Shown here in pieces: positions 51,844 through 59,821 of a stretch of 64,000 nucleotides of DNA (its first letter is position 1; each line of letters opens with the position of its first letter). Origin of the DNA: Azotimanducus sp965220185. Lineage in GTDB: Bacteria > Pseudomonadota > Gammaproteobacteria > Pseudomonadales > Azotimanducaceae. Position numbers and translations under genes: made by a program. The stretch covers positions 1-64,000 of the forward strand of contig OZ244807.1 of NCBI GenBank assembly GCA_965220185.1. Direction: 5' to 3'. A model generated the notes under the pieces. It had not been told where the DNA came from, did no database searches, and saw only the letters and a list, made by a program, of their open reading frames with translations.

Positions 51844-53358
51844 ATGCGCGTTTATTCACGGGATTCAATCCTCGCCATTGAAGATCGGGTCATCGGCGGT
51901 AACTCGCGTACCGCCTTCGAGCTCATGAAGCGAGCTGGCACCGCAGCTTACCGCGTCATGCGGGAGCAGTTTCCCGGCGCCCGGCGAGTTCAAGTGATAG
52001 GCGGATCTGGCAACAATGCTGGAGACGGTTATGTGCTTGCCGCCCTCGCACACGAAGATGCGCTGGCAACCGGCATGGAAATAGAAATTGTCCGCGTCGG
52101 GAACCTTCCCAAGCCTCAAGAAACAGCATCTGTTGCCTATGCAGAAGCCGTGCGGTCAGGCGTTTCTATCGTCACATCGAAAGACAATGCGTTGCGAGCA
52201 GACCTGTTCGTGGACGCGCTGCTCGGCACTGGCGTGAAAGGTGCGCCGAAGGCCGATTTCGCAAGCGCAATCCGCCAGATGAACGCTTCGGACACCCCTG
52301 TCCTGTCACTTGATCTGCCTTCGGGTATGAACCCTGACACAGGTTGCGCGTCCGAGTGCATGGTGCAGGCGGACCTGACGATCTCTTTTATCGGTGCGAA
52401 GCGCGGCATGGTGACGGGCGCAGGCAAAGCTGCGACCGGGAAACTGATAGTTGACCGTCTCGGGCTTTCGCGGTCAGATTTTCGGGGACACTCGGGACAC
52501 ATCCTGATCAACTGGACTGATGCCAAGTCCAAGCTGCCCAACATTAACCTCAATGCCCACAAGCACGCACTCGGCCATCTACTTGTCGTCGGCGGGGACA
52601 TCGGTATGGGTGGCGCTGCAATCATGGCGGCCGAGAGCGCGTTGCAGGTCGGAACGGGTTTGGTAACGCTTGCCACTCGGCCAGAACATGTGTCCGCCGC
52701 GCTTGCTCGCCGTCCAGAAATGATGCTGTTGCCGGTGAGACACACACCGTTCGGGCCGGGACACTCAACGACCGCCGAAACAGGACACCCAACGACCGAA
52801 ATACGCTACGACGCCATTGTCATCGGCCCCGGCCTCGGGCGCAGCGAATGGGGCAGAAATCTTCTCAAGTGGGCAGCTTCGACGAATCTGCCAATGCTTG
52901 TCGACGGCGACGGATTAGCGCTGCTCGAAGACGTAACGAAGCACTTGAGTGTCCTCACGCCACACCCTGGAGAAGCGGCTCGAATGCTCGGCTGCAGCAC
53001 CCATCAAATCAATCAAGACCGCTACGGCGCCGTCGAGCGACTCGCTCGCCAATTCAACGCGGTCGCGCTACTCAAAGGCGCTGGCAGTCTTGTGGCCGCA
53101 CCGAGCTCAACCGAAGATCGTATTGACATTTGCAGCGAAGGCAACCCTGGCATGGCAACCGCTGGCTGCGGCGATGTCCTCGCCGGGATCATCGGTGGCT
53201 TCCTTGCTCAAGGCGTAAGTCCCATTGAAGCCGCACGATGCGGCGCGTGCCTGCATGCAGCCGCTGGCGACCTCGCTGCGCGTGACCTCGGCTGGCGCAG
53301 TATCAAGGCGACCGACATACTTGATCGCCTACCGGAGTTTCTGCGTGAACTCAACTGA
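51844..53358 (+). CDS. nnrD: Bifunctional NAD(P)H-hydrate epimerase / ADP-dependent hydrate dehydratase
   Basis: 504 residues. It repairs NAD(P)H hydrates: the N-terminal domain (~1-215) epimerises, the C-terminal (~225-495) dehydrates. Seen: GGSGNNAGDGYVLA near 57, LDLPSGMNPDTG near 158, HLLVVGGDIGMGGAA near 245, TPHPGEAARML near 378 and GNPGMATAGCGDVLAG near 437. In a surface loop at ~304-320, GPGHSTTAETGHPTTE is encoded by two dispersed-repeat copies 24 bp apart; the usual domains continue on both sides. First gene of the run to miaA, overlapping tsaE by 14 bases. Confidence 0.94.
   Translation: MRVYSRDSILAIEDRVIGGNSRTAFELMKRAGTAAYRVMREQFPGARRVQVIGGSGNNAGDGYVLAALAHEDALATGMEIEIVRVGNLPKPQETASVAYAEAVRSGVSIVTSKDNALRADLFVDALLGTGVKGAPKADFASAIRQMNASDTPVLSLDLPSGMNPDTGCASECMVQADLTISFIGAKRGMVTGAGKAATGKLIVDRLGLSRSDFRGHSGHILINWTDAKSKLPNINLNAHKHALGHLLVVGGDIGMGGAAIMAAESALQVGTGLVTLATRPEHVSAALARRPEMMLLPVRHTPFGPGHSTTAETGHPTTEIRYDAIVIGPGLGRSEWGRNLLKWAASTNLPMLVDGDGLALLEDVTKHLSVLTPHPGEAARMLGCSTHQINQDRYGAVERLARQFNAVALLKGAGSLVAAPSSTEDRIDICSEGNPGMATAGCGDVLAGIIGGFLAQGVSPIEAARCGACLHAAAGDLAARDLGWRSIKATDILDRLPEFLRELN
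52757..52797 (+). repeat. Two in-frame dispersed repeats inside nnrD
   Basis: GGACACTCAACGACC (52759) and GGACACCCAACGACC (52783), 24 bp apart, read as GHSTT and GHPTT. The frame differs from that used in queG, so the peptide itself is not what is conserved. Confidence 0.85.
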
Positions 53359-53785
53359 ACTTGTCGACATCGCCTCAGAGCAGGCCATGCTTGAGTTCGG
53401 CGCTGATTTGGCCGCAACCCTCGGGAGCAGCTGCGTCGTGACCTTGAGCGGAGACCTCGGCAGCGGAAAGACAACCATCGCACGCGGCGTGCTGCGCGGC
53501 CTTGGCTTCGCTGGCCGGGTGAAAAGCCCGACCTACACGCTGGTGGAAACGTATGAACACGCGGGCAAAAGCATTTATCATTTTGACTTTTATCGCATAC
53601 AGGACGCGGACGAGCTCGAATTGGCTGGGATTCCTGAACTATTGGCACAGCCAGCCATTCGCATTGTTGAATGGTCGAGCCTTGGCGGCTCCCACGTGCC
53701 AACCGCCGATATCGCCGTCGCCATTGAGATACTCAATAGCGGAAGGCAAGTCAGCATGCAACGCAGGAGCGCTGAGAGAATATGA
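53345..53785 (+). CDS. tsaE: tRNA threonylcarbamoyladenosine biosynthesis ATPase
   Basis: 146 residues from the GTG at 53345, overlapping nnrD. It partners TsaB/TsaD in making t6A37 of ANN-decoding tRNAs. Seen: Walker A SGDLGSGKTTIARG near 36, KSPTYTLVETY, HFDFYRIQDADELELAG and the Walker B-like IRIVEWSS. A TsaE-typical short protein. It ends overlapping the amiB-type gene (ATGA). Confidence 0.95.
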   Translation: MNSTELVDIASEQAMLEFGADLAATLGSSCVVTLSGDLGSGKTTIARGVLRGLGFAGRVKSPTYTLVETYEHAGKSIYHFDFYRIQDADELELAGIPELLAQPAIRIVEWSSLGGSHVPTADIAVAIEILNSGRQVSMQRRSAERI

Positions 53786-54957
53786 AACAGCGGTTGCTTT
53801 TTGTTCTTGTCGCTGCATCGCTCGCGCTACCCGCCTTCTCCGCGGAAATCACTGGCCTTCGATTTCGCCAAGCGCCCGACAAGCTGCGCGTGGTGTTCGA
53901 TGTCAGCGCCGAAGTCGAGTACGACGTGCTGGTGCTGCAAGACCCGCCGAGAGTCGCGATTGATCTGAAGACATCAACGCCGGAAGCCTCCTTTACCCGC
54001 ATCCTCGAACGCGCCGATTTCAGCGATACCTCGCTTCGCGGCGTGCGCAGCGCCGTGCGCGGCAGGCACGACTACCGGATGGTGCTCGATTTGCGCCAAT
54101 CCATGACACCCTCAGTGTTCAAGTTGCTTCCTGCCGGACCTTACGGACATCGACTCGTCGTCGATTTGTCCAATCATGTCTCGACGCGGCCAGAAAGGGT
54201 CCCGACGCCACCAAGCGGCACGCCCAGGGACGTGATCGTTGCCGTCGACGCAGGCCACGGCGGCGACGACCCCGGCACGCTCGGCATTGGCAAAAAGACG
54301 GAGAAGGAGATCGTGCTGTCGATTGCTCGGCGACTGCAACGGATCATCAATGCCCGTCCGGGCTACCGGGCGGTGATGATTCGCACCGGCGACTACTACA
54401 TCGCCCTGCGCAAGCGCATCGAAATGGCGCGCGCACTTCCCGCCGATGTGTTTGTCTCCGTACACGCCGATGCCGCGCCAAGCAAGGCCGCGAGTGGCAT
54501 CACCATTTACACGCTCTCCGAACGGGGCGCAGTGAGCGAGGAAACGCGCCGCCTCGCCGATCTTGAGAACAACTCGGACCTCATTGGCGGCGTATCCGAA
54601 ATCGATCTGCGCGAGCAAGAGGACATCCTTGCCAGAGTCCTGCTCGACATGTCAATGGACGCCAATCGTGTGCGCAGCAATCAACTTGGCGCGGCGGTCG
54701 TAAAGGCAGTTGGCAAGGTCGCAGCGCTACGCCCGCGCCCGCTCCTTGAAGCGCCTTTCGTAGTGTTGAAATCGCCTGACGTGCCTTCAATCCTCGTCGA
54801 GACCGGATACCTCACCAACACGAGCGATTATCGCAAGCTTGCCGATGGGAACCATCAAGAAAAGCTGGCCAAGGCAATCACCGCTGGCATTGAGGAATTC
54901 ATACAACAGAGCCCACCGCCGGGCACGCGGGTTGCAATGGCGCAAGCTGGTTCATGA
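53782..54957 (+). CDS. Periplasmic N-acetylmuramoyl-L-alanine amidase (AmiB/AmiC type)
   Basis: 391 residues: signal peptide (~1-20, LALPAFSA), an AMIN domain (~22-125, GLRFRQAPDKLRVVFDVSAE) for septal targeting, and an amidase_3 domain with zinc/catalytic residues in VAVDAGHGGDDPG (His), EKEIVLS (Glu), VFVSVHADA (His) and ILVETGYLTN (Glu). It cleaves peptidoglycan during daughter-cell separation. Unlike E. coli AmiB there is no C-terminal LysM domain. The usual position next to mutL supports the amiB assignment, but AmiC-type function cannot be excluded. Confidence 0.92.
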   Translation: MKQRLLFVLVAASLALPAFSAEITGLRFRQAPDKLRVVFDVSAEVEYDVLVLQDPPRVAIDLKTSTPEASFTRILERADFSDTSLRGVRSAVRGRHDYRMVLDLRQSMTPSVFKLLPAGPYGHRLVVDLSNHVSTRPERVPTPPSGTPRDVIVAVDAGHGGDDPGTLGIGKKTEKEIVLSIARRLQRIINARPGYRAVMIRTGDYYIALRKRIEMARALPADVFVSVHADAAPSKAASGITIYTLSERGAVSEETRRLADLENNSDLIGGVSEIDLREQEDILARVLLDMSMDANRVRSNQLGAAVVKAVGKVAALRPRPLLEAPFVVLKSPDVPSILVETGYLTNTSDYRKLADGNHQEKLAKAITAGIEEFIQQSPPPGTRVAMAQAGS

Positions 54958-56753
54958 ATCCGATTCGACGGTTGGATCCCGTGGTGGCGGATCAGATTGC
55001 CGCTGGCGAGGTCGTTGAGCGCCCTGCTTCGATCATCAAGGAACTCGTTGAGAATTCACTCGATGCCAGTGCGCATCATATTGATATCGCGGCTGAGCAA
55101 GCCGGAATTCAAAGGATTGAAGTGATTGACGATGGCATCGGCATCGCAAGGAAAGACCTGCCGCTCGCCATTGAGCGCCATGCCACAAGCAAGATCAGCG
55201 CAAGTGAAGACCTCGCCTGCATCGGCACGCTTGGCTTTCGCGGCGAAGCGCTCGCGAGCGTCGCATCAGTCGCGCATCTGAAAATCATCTCTCGCACGCC
55301 CGAAGCTGACAGTGCTTGGTGCCTCAGCGCCGAAGCCGGCTCGCCAGCGCGTGTCATGCCCGCAGCAGGCGAGTCTGGCACCCGGGTGATCGTTGAAGAT
55401 CTGTTCCACAGCGTCCCGGCAAGACGCCGCTTCTTGAAGTCTTTGAACGCTGAATTCAGCGCCATTGAACGCACAGTCGTGAAGGCCGCGCTCGCGTCTC
55501 CGCAAGTGGCGTTCACCTTGTCGCACGATGGCCGGGAGCTCTTGAGCCTGCCTGCGACGCATTCGAAATCTGAGTTCGATACTCGCCTAGAACGACTCGT
55601 CGGCCGAGGGTTCGTGGGGAAATCTGTGACGATCAACGAGTCGCGCGGTAGCCTGCGCCTGCACGGCCGCGTCGGGCTGCCCACCAATTCGCGCGCACGC
55701 GCGGATCGCCAGACTTGCATTATCAACGGGCGGCCTGTGGCCGACCGCCTGTTCGCGGTCGCCGTACGCCAAGCCTTCCGCGATGTGCTTTTTCATGGTC
55801 GGCATCCAGTGTTCGTGCTCAATCTCGAACTCGATCCCGCGGATCTCGACGTCAACGTGCATCCGACCAAGAACGAAGTGAGGTTCTCCGACCCCAAGCT
55901 CGTGCGTGATTTCGTGTTTGGCAGCCTGCATCGGGTGCTTCGCAATTTGCGACCTGACTCCATGCCAGGCTCGCGCAGCACAATCCCATCTTCAGGATTG
56001 CCGCCGTTGATCTCTAGCACGGAACGTCGTCGAGTGTCCTCGTCCGGCGCATCCTCGTCCGGCGCACGCGCCTCGCTGTTCAATTACGAGTATCAACATG
56101 GAGATCTGGAGAGCGGGGCTTCTTCCGGGCCGCAGGTCATTCAGGATGAAGCGCCCGCCAGCAGCGATGTGCCGCCGCTCGGCTTTGCGCTCGGCCAGCT
56201 TCACAATATCTATGTGCTCTCCGCGAATCAGGAAGGTCTTGTGCTGACCGATATGCACGCCGCCCATGAGCGCATCCTTTATGAGCGCCTCAAGCGCGAA
56301 CTTCGCGATGGCAAGGTCAGCGCGCAGATGCTGTTGATTCCGATTTCGGTTGAGGTCACGCATGCCGAAGCTGAACTCGTGGAAGAGTCAGCAAACACGC
56401 TTACCGCGCTCGGCTTCGAGATCGACCGGCGCGGCCCGGCGCAGATCATGGTGCGCAGCGTGCCGAGCCTGCTCGGCAATGCAGACGTTGAGAAGCTCGT
56501 CCGAGATTTATTGCCCGACCTTGAGGAATTTGGCACTTCGCAAGCAGTGGCCGAGACCCAAGACGAGGTTTTATCAAGCATGGCGTGCCATTCGGCTTGG
56601 CGCGCGGGCGATGACATGCCGCTCAGCGAGATGAACCATTTGCTAAGGCGCATGGAACGCACGGAGAACTTTGCGCAATGCAACCATGGGCGACCAACCT
56701 ACGTCATTTGGTCGATCAATGAGCTCGACCGGCTGTTCATGCGTGGTCAATGA
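54954..56753 (+). CDS. mutL: DNA mismatch repair protein MutL with endonuclease-type motif
   Basis: 599 residues. N-terminal GHKL ATPase: VVERPASIIKELVENSLDA, EVIDDGIGI, LGFRGEALASV; transducer with NVHPTKNEVRF near 303. The C-terminal domain contains DMHAAHERILYE near 440, fitting the DQHA(x)2E(x)4E metal site of nicking MutL proteins, and CNHGRPT near the end. The E. coli type lacks this site, so nicking without MutH is likely. The linker near 358-375 (RRVSSSGASSSGARAS) contains a dispersed-repeat copy (GTCGTCGAGTGTCC at ~56026) followed by a perfect 15-bp tandem duplication. Confidence 0.95.
   Translation: MNPIRRLDPVVADQIAAGEVVERPASIIKELVENSLDASAHHIDIAAEQAGIQRIEVIDDGIGIARKDLPLAIERHATSKISASEDLACIGTLGFRGEALASVASVAHLKIISRTPEADSAWCLSAEAGSPARVMPAAGESGTRVIVEDLFHSVPARRRFLKSLNAEFSAIERTVVKAALASPQVAFTLSHDGRELLSLPATHSKSEFDTRLERLVGRGFVGKSVTINESRGSLRLHGRVGLPTNSRARADRQTCIINGRPVADRLFAVAVRQAFRDVLFHGRHPVFVLNLELDPADLDVNVHPTKNEVRFSDPKLVRDFVFGSLHRVLRNLRPDSMPGSRSTIPSSGLPPLISSTERRRVSSSGASSSGARASLFNYEYQHGDLESGASSGPQVIQDEAPASSDVPPLGFALGQLHNIYVLSANQEGLVLTDMHAAHERILYERLKRELRDGKVSAQMLLIPISVEVTHAEAELVEESANTLTALGFEIDRRGPAQIMVRSVPSLLGNADVEKLVRDLLPDLEEFGTSQAVAETQDEVLSSMACHSAWRAGDDMPLSEMNHLLRRMERTENFAQCNHGRPTYVIWSINELDRLFMRGQ
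56024..56068. repeat. Dispersed repeat plus 15-bp tandem duplication in the mutL linker
   Basis: GTCGTCGAGTGTCC is followed by TCGTCCGGCGCA and then a second TCCTCGTCCGGCGCA. All are in frame within the disordered linker. Confidence 0.7.
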
Positions 56754-57703
56754 TTGTCGTCTGCCTCATGGGCGCCACTGCCACGGGCAAGACCGACTTG
56801 GCCATTCGCTTGTGCAGGCACTTTGACATCGATCTCATCAGCGTCGATTCGGCCATGGTCTACCGAGGCCTCGACATCGGCACAGGCAAGCCTGACAAAG
56901 CGGCGCTCGCCGAGGTGCCGCATGCGCTCGTGAATATTCGTGACGCCAATGAGCGCTACTCGGTCTATGAATTCCTAGGTGACGCCTGGCGACTCGTCAG
57001 AGAAAGCCATGCCCGACAACGGGTGCCAATGCTCGTCGGCGGCACCATGCTGTATTTTCGCGCCTTTGCCGAGGGCTTGGCACAGCTGCCTGCGGGCAAT
57101 GCGGAGATTCGCGCATGGATCGAAGCGCGCGGCCGCGAAGAGGGCTGGGAAACACTCCATGATGAACTCAAGATAAGCGATGCACGAGCGGCGGCCAATA
57201 TCGCTCCGGAGAATGCCGCTCGCATCACACGAGCCTTGGAGGTCGCTGCGGTCACTGGCAAGCCCATTTCCTGGTGGTGGCGAGCGGGCAATCGGCGGGG
57301 CTGGCGCGAACATCCGGCGTTCTCCGTCCTCGAAATTGATCTTCAGCACAGGGACAGGCAACAACACTGGCAGCGCATGTCTGATCGGCTGCGCGGCATG
57401 TTCCGCGCAGGCTTTGTTGAAGAAGTTGAGGGTCTTCGTACTTCAAGCCTCGGCTTAACGGGGAAGAGTCTGTCGATGCGTGCCGTCGGCTATCGACAGA
57501 TCTGGCAGGGGCTCGATGCGGGCACAAGCGAGGCGCAAATGTTTGAAGCCGCGTTCACGGCCACGAGGCGCCTCGCCAAGCGCCAGCGAACTTGGCTCAA
57601 ACGTTTCGCAAGCGCAGTACCCCTTGATTGCACCAATCGCGAAGTGGACGAGCACCTTTCCACGCTCCTCGAACAGCGGATTTTGGGACACACAACGACA
57701 TGA
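56750..57703 (+). CDS. miaA: tRNA dimethylallyltransferase
   Basis: 317 residues. It adds dimethylallyl to A37 of UNN-decoding tRNAs. Seen: P-loop CLMGATATGKTDLAIRL at the N-terminus, DSAMVYRGLDIGTGKPD near 38-55, LVGGTMLYFRAFAEGL near 100 and RRLAKRQRTWLKRF near 285. It overlaps mutL by four bases (ATGA). The extreme C-terminus (LGHTTT) is encoded by a dispersed-repeat copy (GGGACACACAACGACATGA), which supplies the last codons and the TGA stop. Confidence 0.95.
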   Translation: MIVVCLMGATATGKTDLAIRLCRHFDIDLISVDSAMVYRGLDIGTGKPDKAALAEVPHALVNIRDANERYSVYEFLGDAWRLVRESHARQRVPMLVGGTMLYFRAFAEGLAQLPAGNAEIRAWIEARGREEGWETLHDELKISDARAAANIAPENAARITRALEVAAVTGKPISWWWRAGNRRGWREHPAFSVLEIDLQHRDRQQHWQRMSDRLRGMFRAGFVEEVEGLRTSSLGLTGKSLSMRAVGYRQIWQGLDAGTSEAQMFEAAFTATRRLAKRQRTWLKRFASAVPLDCTNREVDEHLSTLLEQRILGHTTT

Positions 57704-57799
57704 GGCAAGGGTACGGCGTGAGACGAGGATGAGACGAGGACACACAACGACATGAGACGAGGACACACAACGACATGAGACGAGGACACACAACGACAT
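57685..57799 (+). repeat. Repeat array between miaA and hflX
   Basis: One copy ends miaA (57685), then three perfect 23-bp units GAGACGAGGACACACAACGACAT run head-to-tail at 57731-57799. The last unit's ACAT plus the next G creates the hflX start codon. This occupies the place where hfq is found in most gammaproteobacteria. Confidence 0.9.
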
Positions 57800-59138
57800 G
57801 ATTTTTGAACGCCCGCCCGCTGGCGAGCGCGTGCTCTGCGTCATGCCGGAGGGCGTTGAGTGTCCTTTCGATGCATTCGAGATTGCGGAGCAAGGCCATG
57901 AGCTTGGCGAACTTGTCGATTCGCTCGATCTCGTGACGCTCGAAGTGATGCATATCAAAGTACGAGCGATTCGTCGCAGCACCTATCTCGGATCTGGCCA
58001 ACTTGAAAGGATATCGGCGCATCGCAAAGCAATTGGGGCGGACCTGGTCGCCATCGGTATCGAACTTTCCGCAGCCCAGCAGCGCAATCTGGAAAAAGCG
58101 CTCGAATGCAAGGTGCTGACGCGCACTGAGGTCATTCTTATGGTCTTTTCGGAGCGCGCTCGCAGCCATGAAGGCAAGCTGCAGGTTGAACTTGCCGAGC
58201 TCGAGCATTCGGCGACCCGCGTGGTCAGTGGCTGGACGCATCTCGACCGGCAAAAGGGCGGCATCGGTCTGCGCGGCGCGGGCGAAACACAAGCCGAGGC
58301 GGACCGGCGCCAGATCGCCGCACGCATCCGCAAGGTCCAAGGAGACATCGCAAACGTCGCACGTCGCCGCGCATCCGGGCGGCGCAAGCGCGTGCGGGCA
58401 GGTGTCGCCACCGTCGCCCTAGTCGGCTATACCAACAGCGGCAAGTCAACACTGTTCAACAGGCTCACAGGCGCCGATGTCGCCACTCGCGACCGCGCTT
58501 TTGAAACGCTTGACCCAACTTTGCGGCGCACTGCACTGCCCGAACGAGAAGAGGCGGTGCTTATCGACACAGTCGGATTCGTCCGGGAGCTGCCGCAGAG
58601 CCTAGTCGCCGCCTTTCGAGCCACGCTTGAAGAAGCCACCGAAGCAGATCTGCTCCTGCTAGTGACAGATGCAAGCGCGCCTGATCGAATGCAGCGCCGC
58701 GAGTCGGTTCTCAAGGTGCTTTCTAGCATTGGCGCGGCGCACCTACCGCGCCTTGAAGTGATCAACAAGATCGACCTCCTCGCCGGGCGGCCCTATGTGG
58801 ATCAATATCATGTCGATGAGTGTCCTGTCGGTACGAAAGGGACAGGCACCAACGTCCGTGAGTGTCCCGTCAGCGCGCTTCCGGTCAGCGCGCTCAAAGG
58901 GACAGGCATCGACACCCTCAAGCGGCGCATCGCGGAGGCGCTTGGTGTCGGCGAGGTGCATGATCTCGCCATCGCGCCGAGTGCGGCGGGCGTTCGGTCG
59001 CGTTTGTATGCTCTCGGGGTAGTGCTCGGCGATGCGAGCGATTCCGACGGCACTATGCGCCTCACCGTCCGACTATCAACCGAGCGGCTGCAATCGCTGC
59101 TCAAAGAAGAAGGTGTCGCGCTCGCAGGCAAGGACTAA
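57798..59138 (+). CDS. hflX: Ribosome-associated GTPase HflX
   Basis: 446 residues. It splits stalled or stressed ribosomes. N-terminal HflX domain: STYLGSGQLERISAH near 65, ELSAAQQRNLEKALEC, GEKQ-type RGAGETQAEADRRQIAARI near 155. G domain: GYTNSGKSTLFNRL near 212, DTVGFVRELP near 257, NKIDLLAG near 321. After NKIDLL the protein has an extended stretch with DECPVGTKGTGTN and RECPVSALPVSALKGTG, each ECP encoded by a GAGTGTCC motif; a third ECP is at residue 21. The start ATG comes from the last repeat of the preceding array, with GAGGA 11 bases upstream. Confidence 0.94.
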   Translation: MIFERPPAGERVLCVMPEGVECPFDAFEIAEQGHELGELVDSLDLVTLEVMHIKVRAIRRSTYLGSGQLERISAHRKAIGADLVAIGIELSAAQQRNLEKALECKVLTRTEVILMVFSERARSHEGKLQVELAELEHSATRVVSGWTHLDRQKGGIGLRGAGETQAEADRRQIAARIRKVQGDIANVARRRASGRRKRVRAGVATVALVGYTNSGKSTLFNRLTGADVATRDRAFETLDPTLRRTALPEREEAVLIDTVGFVRELPQSLVAAFRATLEEATEADLLLLVTDASAPDRMQRRESVLKVLSSIGAAHLPRLEVINKIDLLAGRPYVDQYHVDECPVGTKGTGTNVRECPVSALPVSALKGTGIDTLKRRIAEALGVGEVHDLAIAPSAAGVRSRLYALGVVLGDASDSDGTMRLTVRLSTERLQSLLKEEGVALAGKD

Positions 59139-59152
59139 CTGACGAAGCTTTC

Positions 59153-59256
59153 GAGGACACACAACGACACAAGGACACACAACGACACAAGTCGACACAA
59201 GGACACACAACGACACAAGTCGAGGACACACGATGACGACAAGTCGAGGACACACG
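59153..59256 (+). repeat. Repeat array upstream of the NTF2-like gene
   Basis: At least five units of AGGACACACAACGACACA or AGGACACACGATGACGACA with AAGTCG linkers; the last two are a perfect 24-bp tandem. Each of these two carries GAGGA six bases before an in-frame ATG (59233 and 59257), so the array supplies ribosome binding site and start. Confidence 0.88.
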
Positions 59257-59751
59257 ATGACGACAGACAACATCAATCTCATGCTCGCCAAGCAAGCGAT
59301 CAGCGAACTCAAGCACCTCTACGCGCGGGCAACCGATCTGATCGGCCGGGCTGACGATGCCTCGGTCGCCGAAGGCCGAGCCACCTACCACAGGATTTTT
59401 GCGGAGCAAGCGCGCATCGGCGCCGCTCACATTGATCCGGTCATCGGCCCCGATGCGTGGGCCGATGTCGTGCTCGACGCACTCAAGCATTACGGATCAA
59501 CGCAGCACTTGATTGGCACACAGCTCATCGAGGTCGCTTCGCTTTCGGACAACAATGGCACTCGCGGCGAAGCCACCATGCTCAGCTATGTACAGGCGTG
59601 GCACTCGACCGACGACGAGGTCTGGCTGTTTATGGGCGCCTACCACGACAAGCTCACGCACACTGCGAGCCACGGCTGGCGAATCAGCGAAATGATGCTT
59701 GAACAAATGGACATCGACCGCCGAGCACGGCGCACTGCGCCATCAAACTGA
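59257..59751 (+). CDS. NTF2-like/SnoaL-fold protein
   Basis: 164 residues from the ATG at 59257 (an alternative ATG at 59233 adds MTTSRGHT, itself repeat-derived). The pattern ISELKHLYARATDLIG, HLIGTQLIEVASLSDNN, ATMLSYVQAWHSTDDEVWLFMGAYHDKLTHT, GWRISEMMLEQ is that of a SnoaL_4/NTF2-like small-ligand or hydratase fold. No catalytic set can be named. It is inserted between hflX and hflK, which are normally adjacent. Confidence 0.72.
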   Translation: MTTDNINLMLAKQAISELKHLYARATDLIGRADDASVAEGRATYHRIFAEQARIGAAHIDPVIGPDAWADVVLDALKHYGSTQHLIGTQLIEVASLSDNNGTRGEATMLSYVQAWHSTDDEVWLFMGAYHDKLTHTASHGWRISEMMLEQMDIDRRARRTAPSN

Positions 59752-59821
59752 TAATGCCTTCCACTCAATGCGCATGACCAAGCCTGTTAGAATCCCCTCC
59801 GGTTTTACGGATGCACATCGC

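Noticed and set aside
52944..52957. TTGAGTGTCC near residue 370 of NnrD as a repeat insertion
   Set aside because: It encodes LSVLTPHPGE, the conserved motif of the dehydratase domain.
57685..57799. CRISPR array
   Set aside because: Units are contiguous 23-bp tandem copies without unique spacers, and no cas genes are present.
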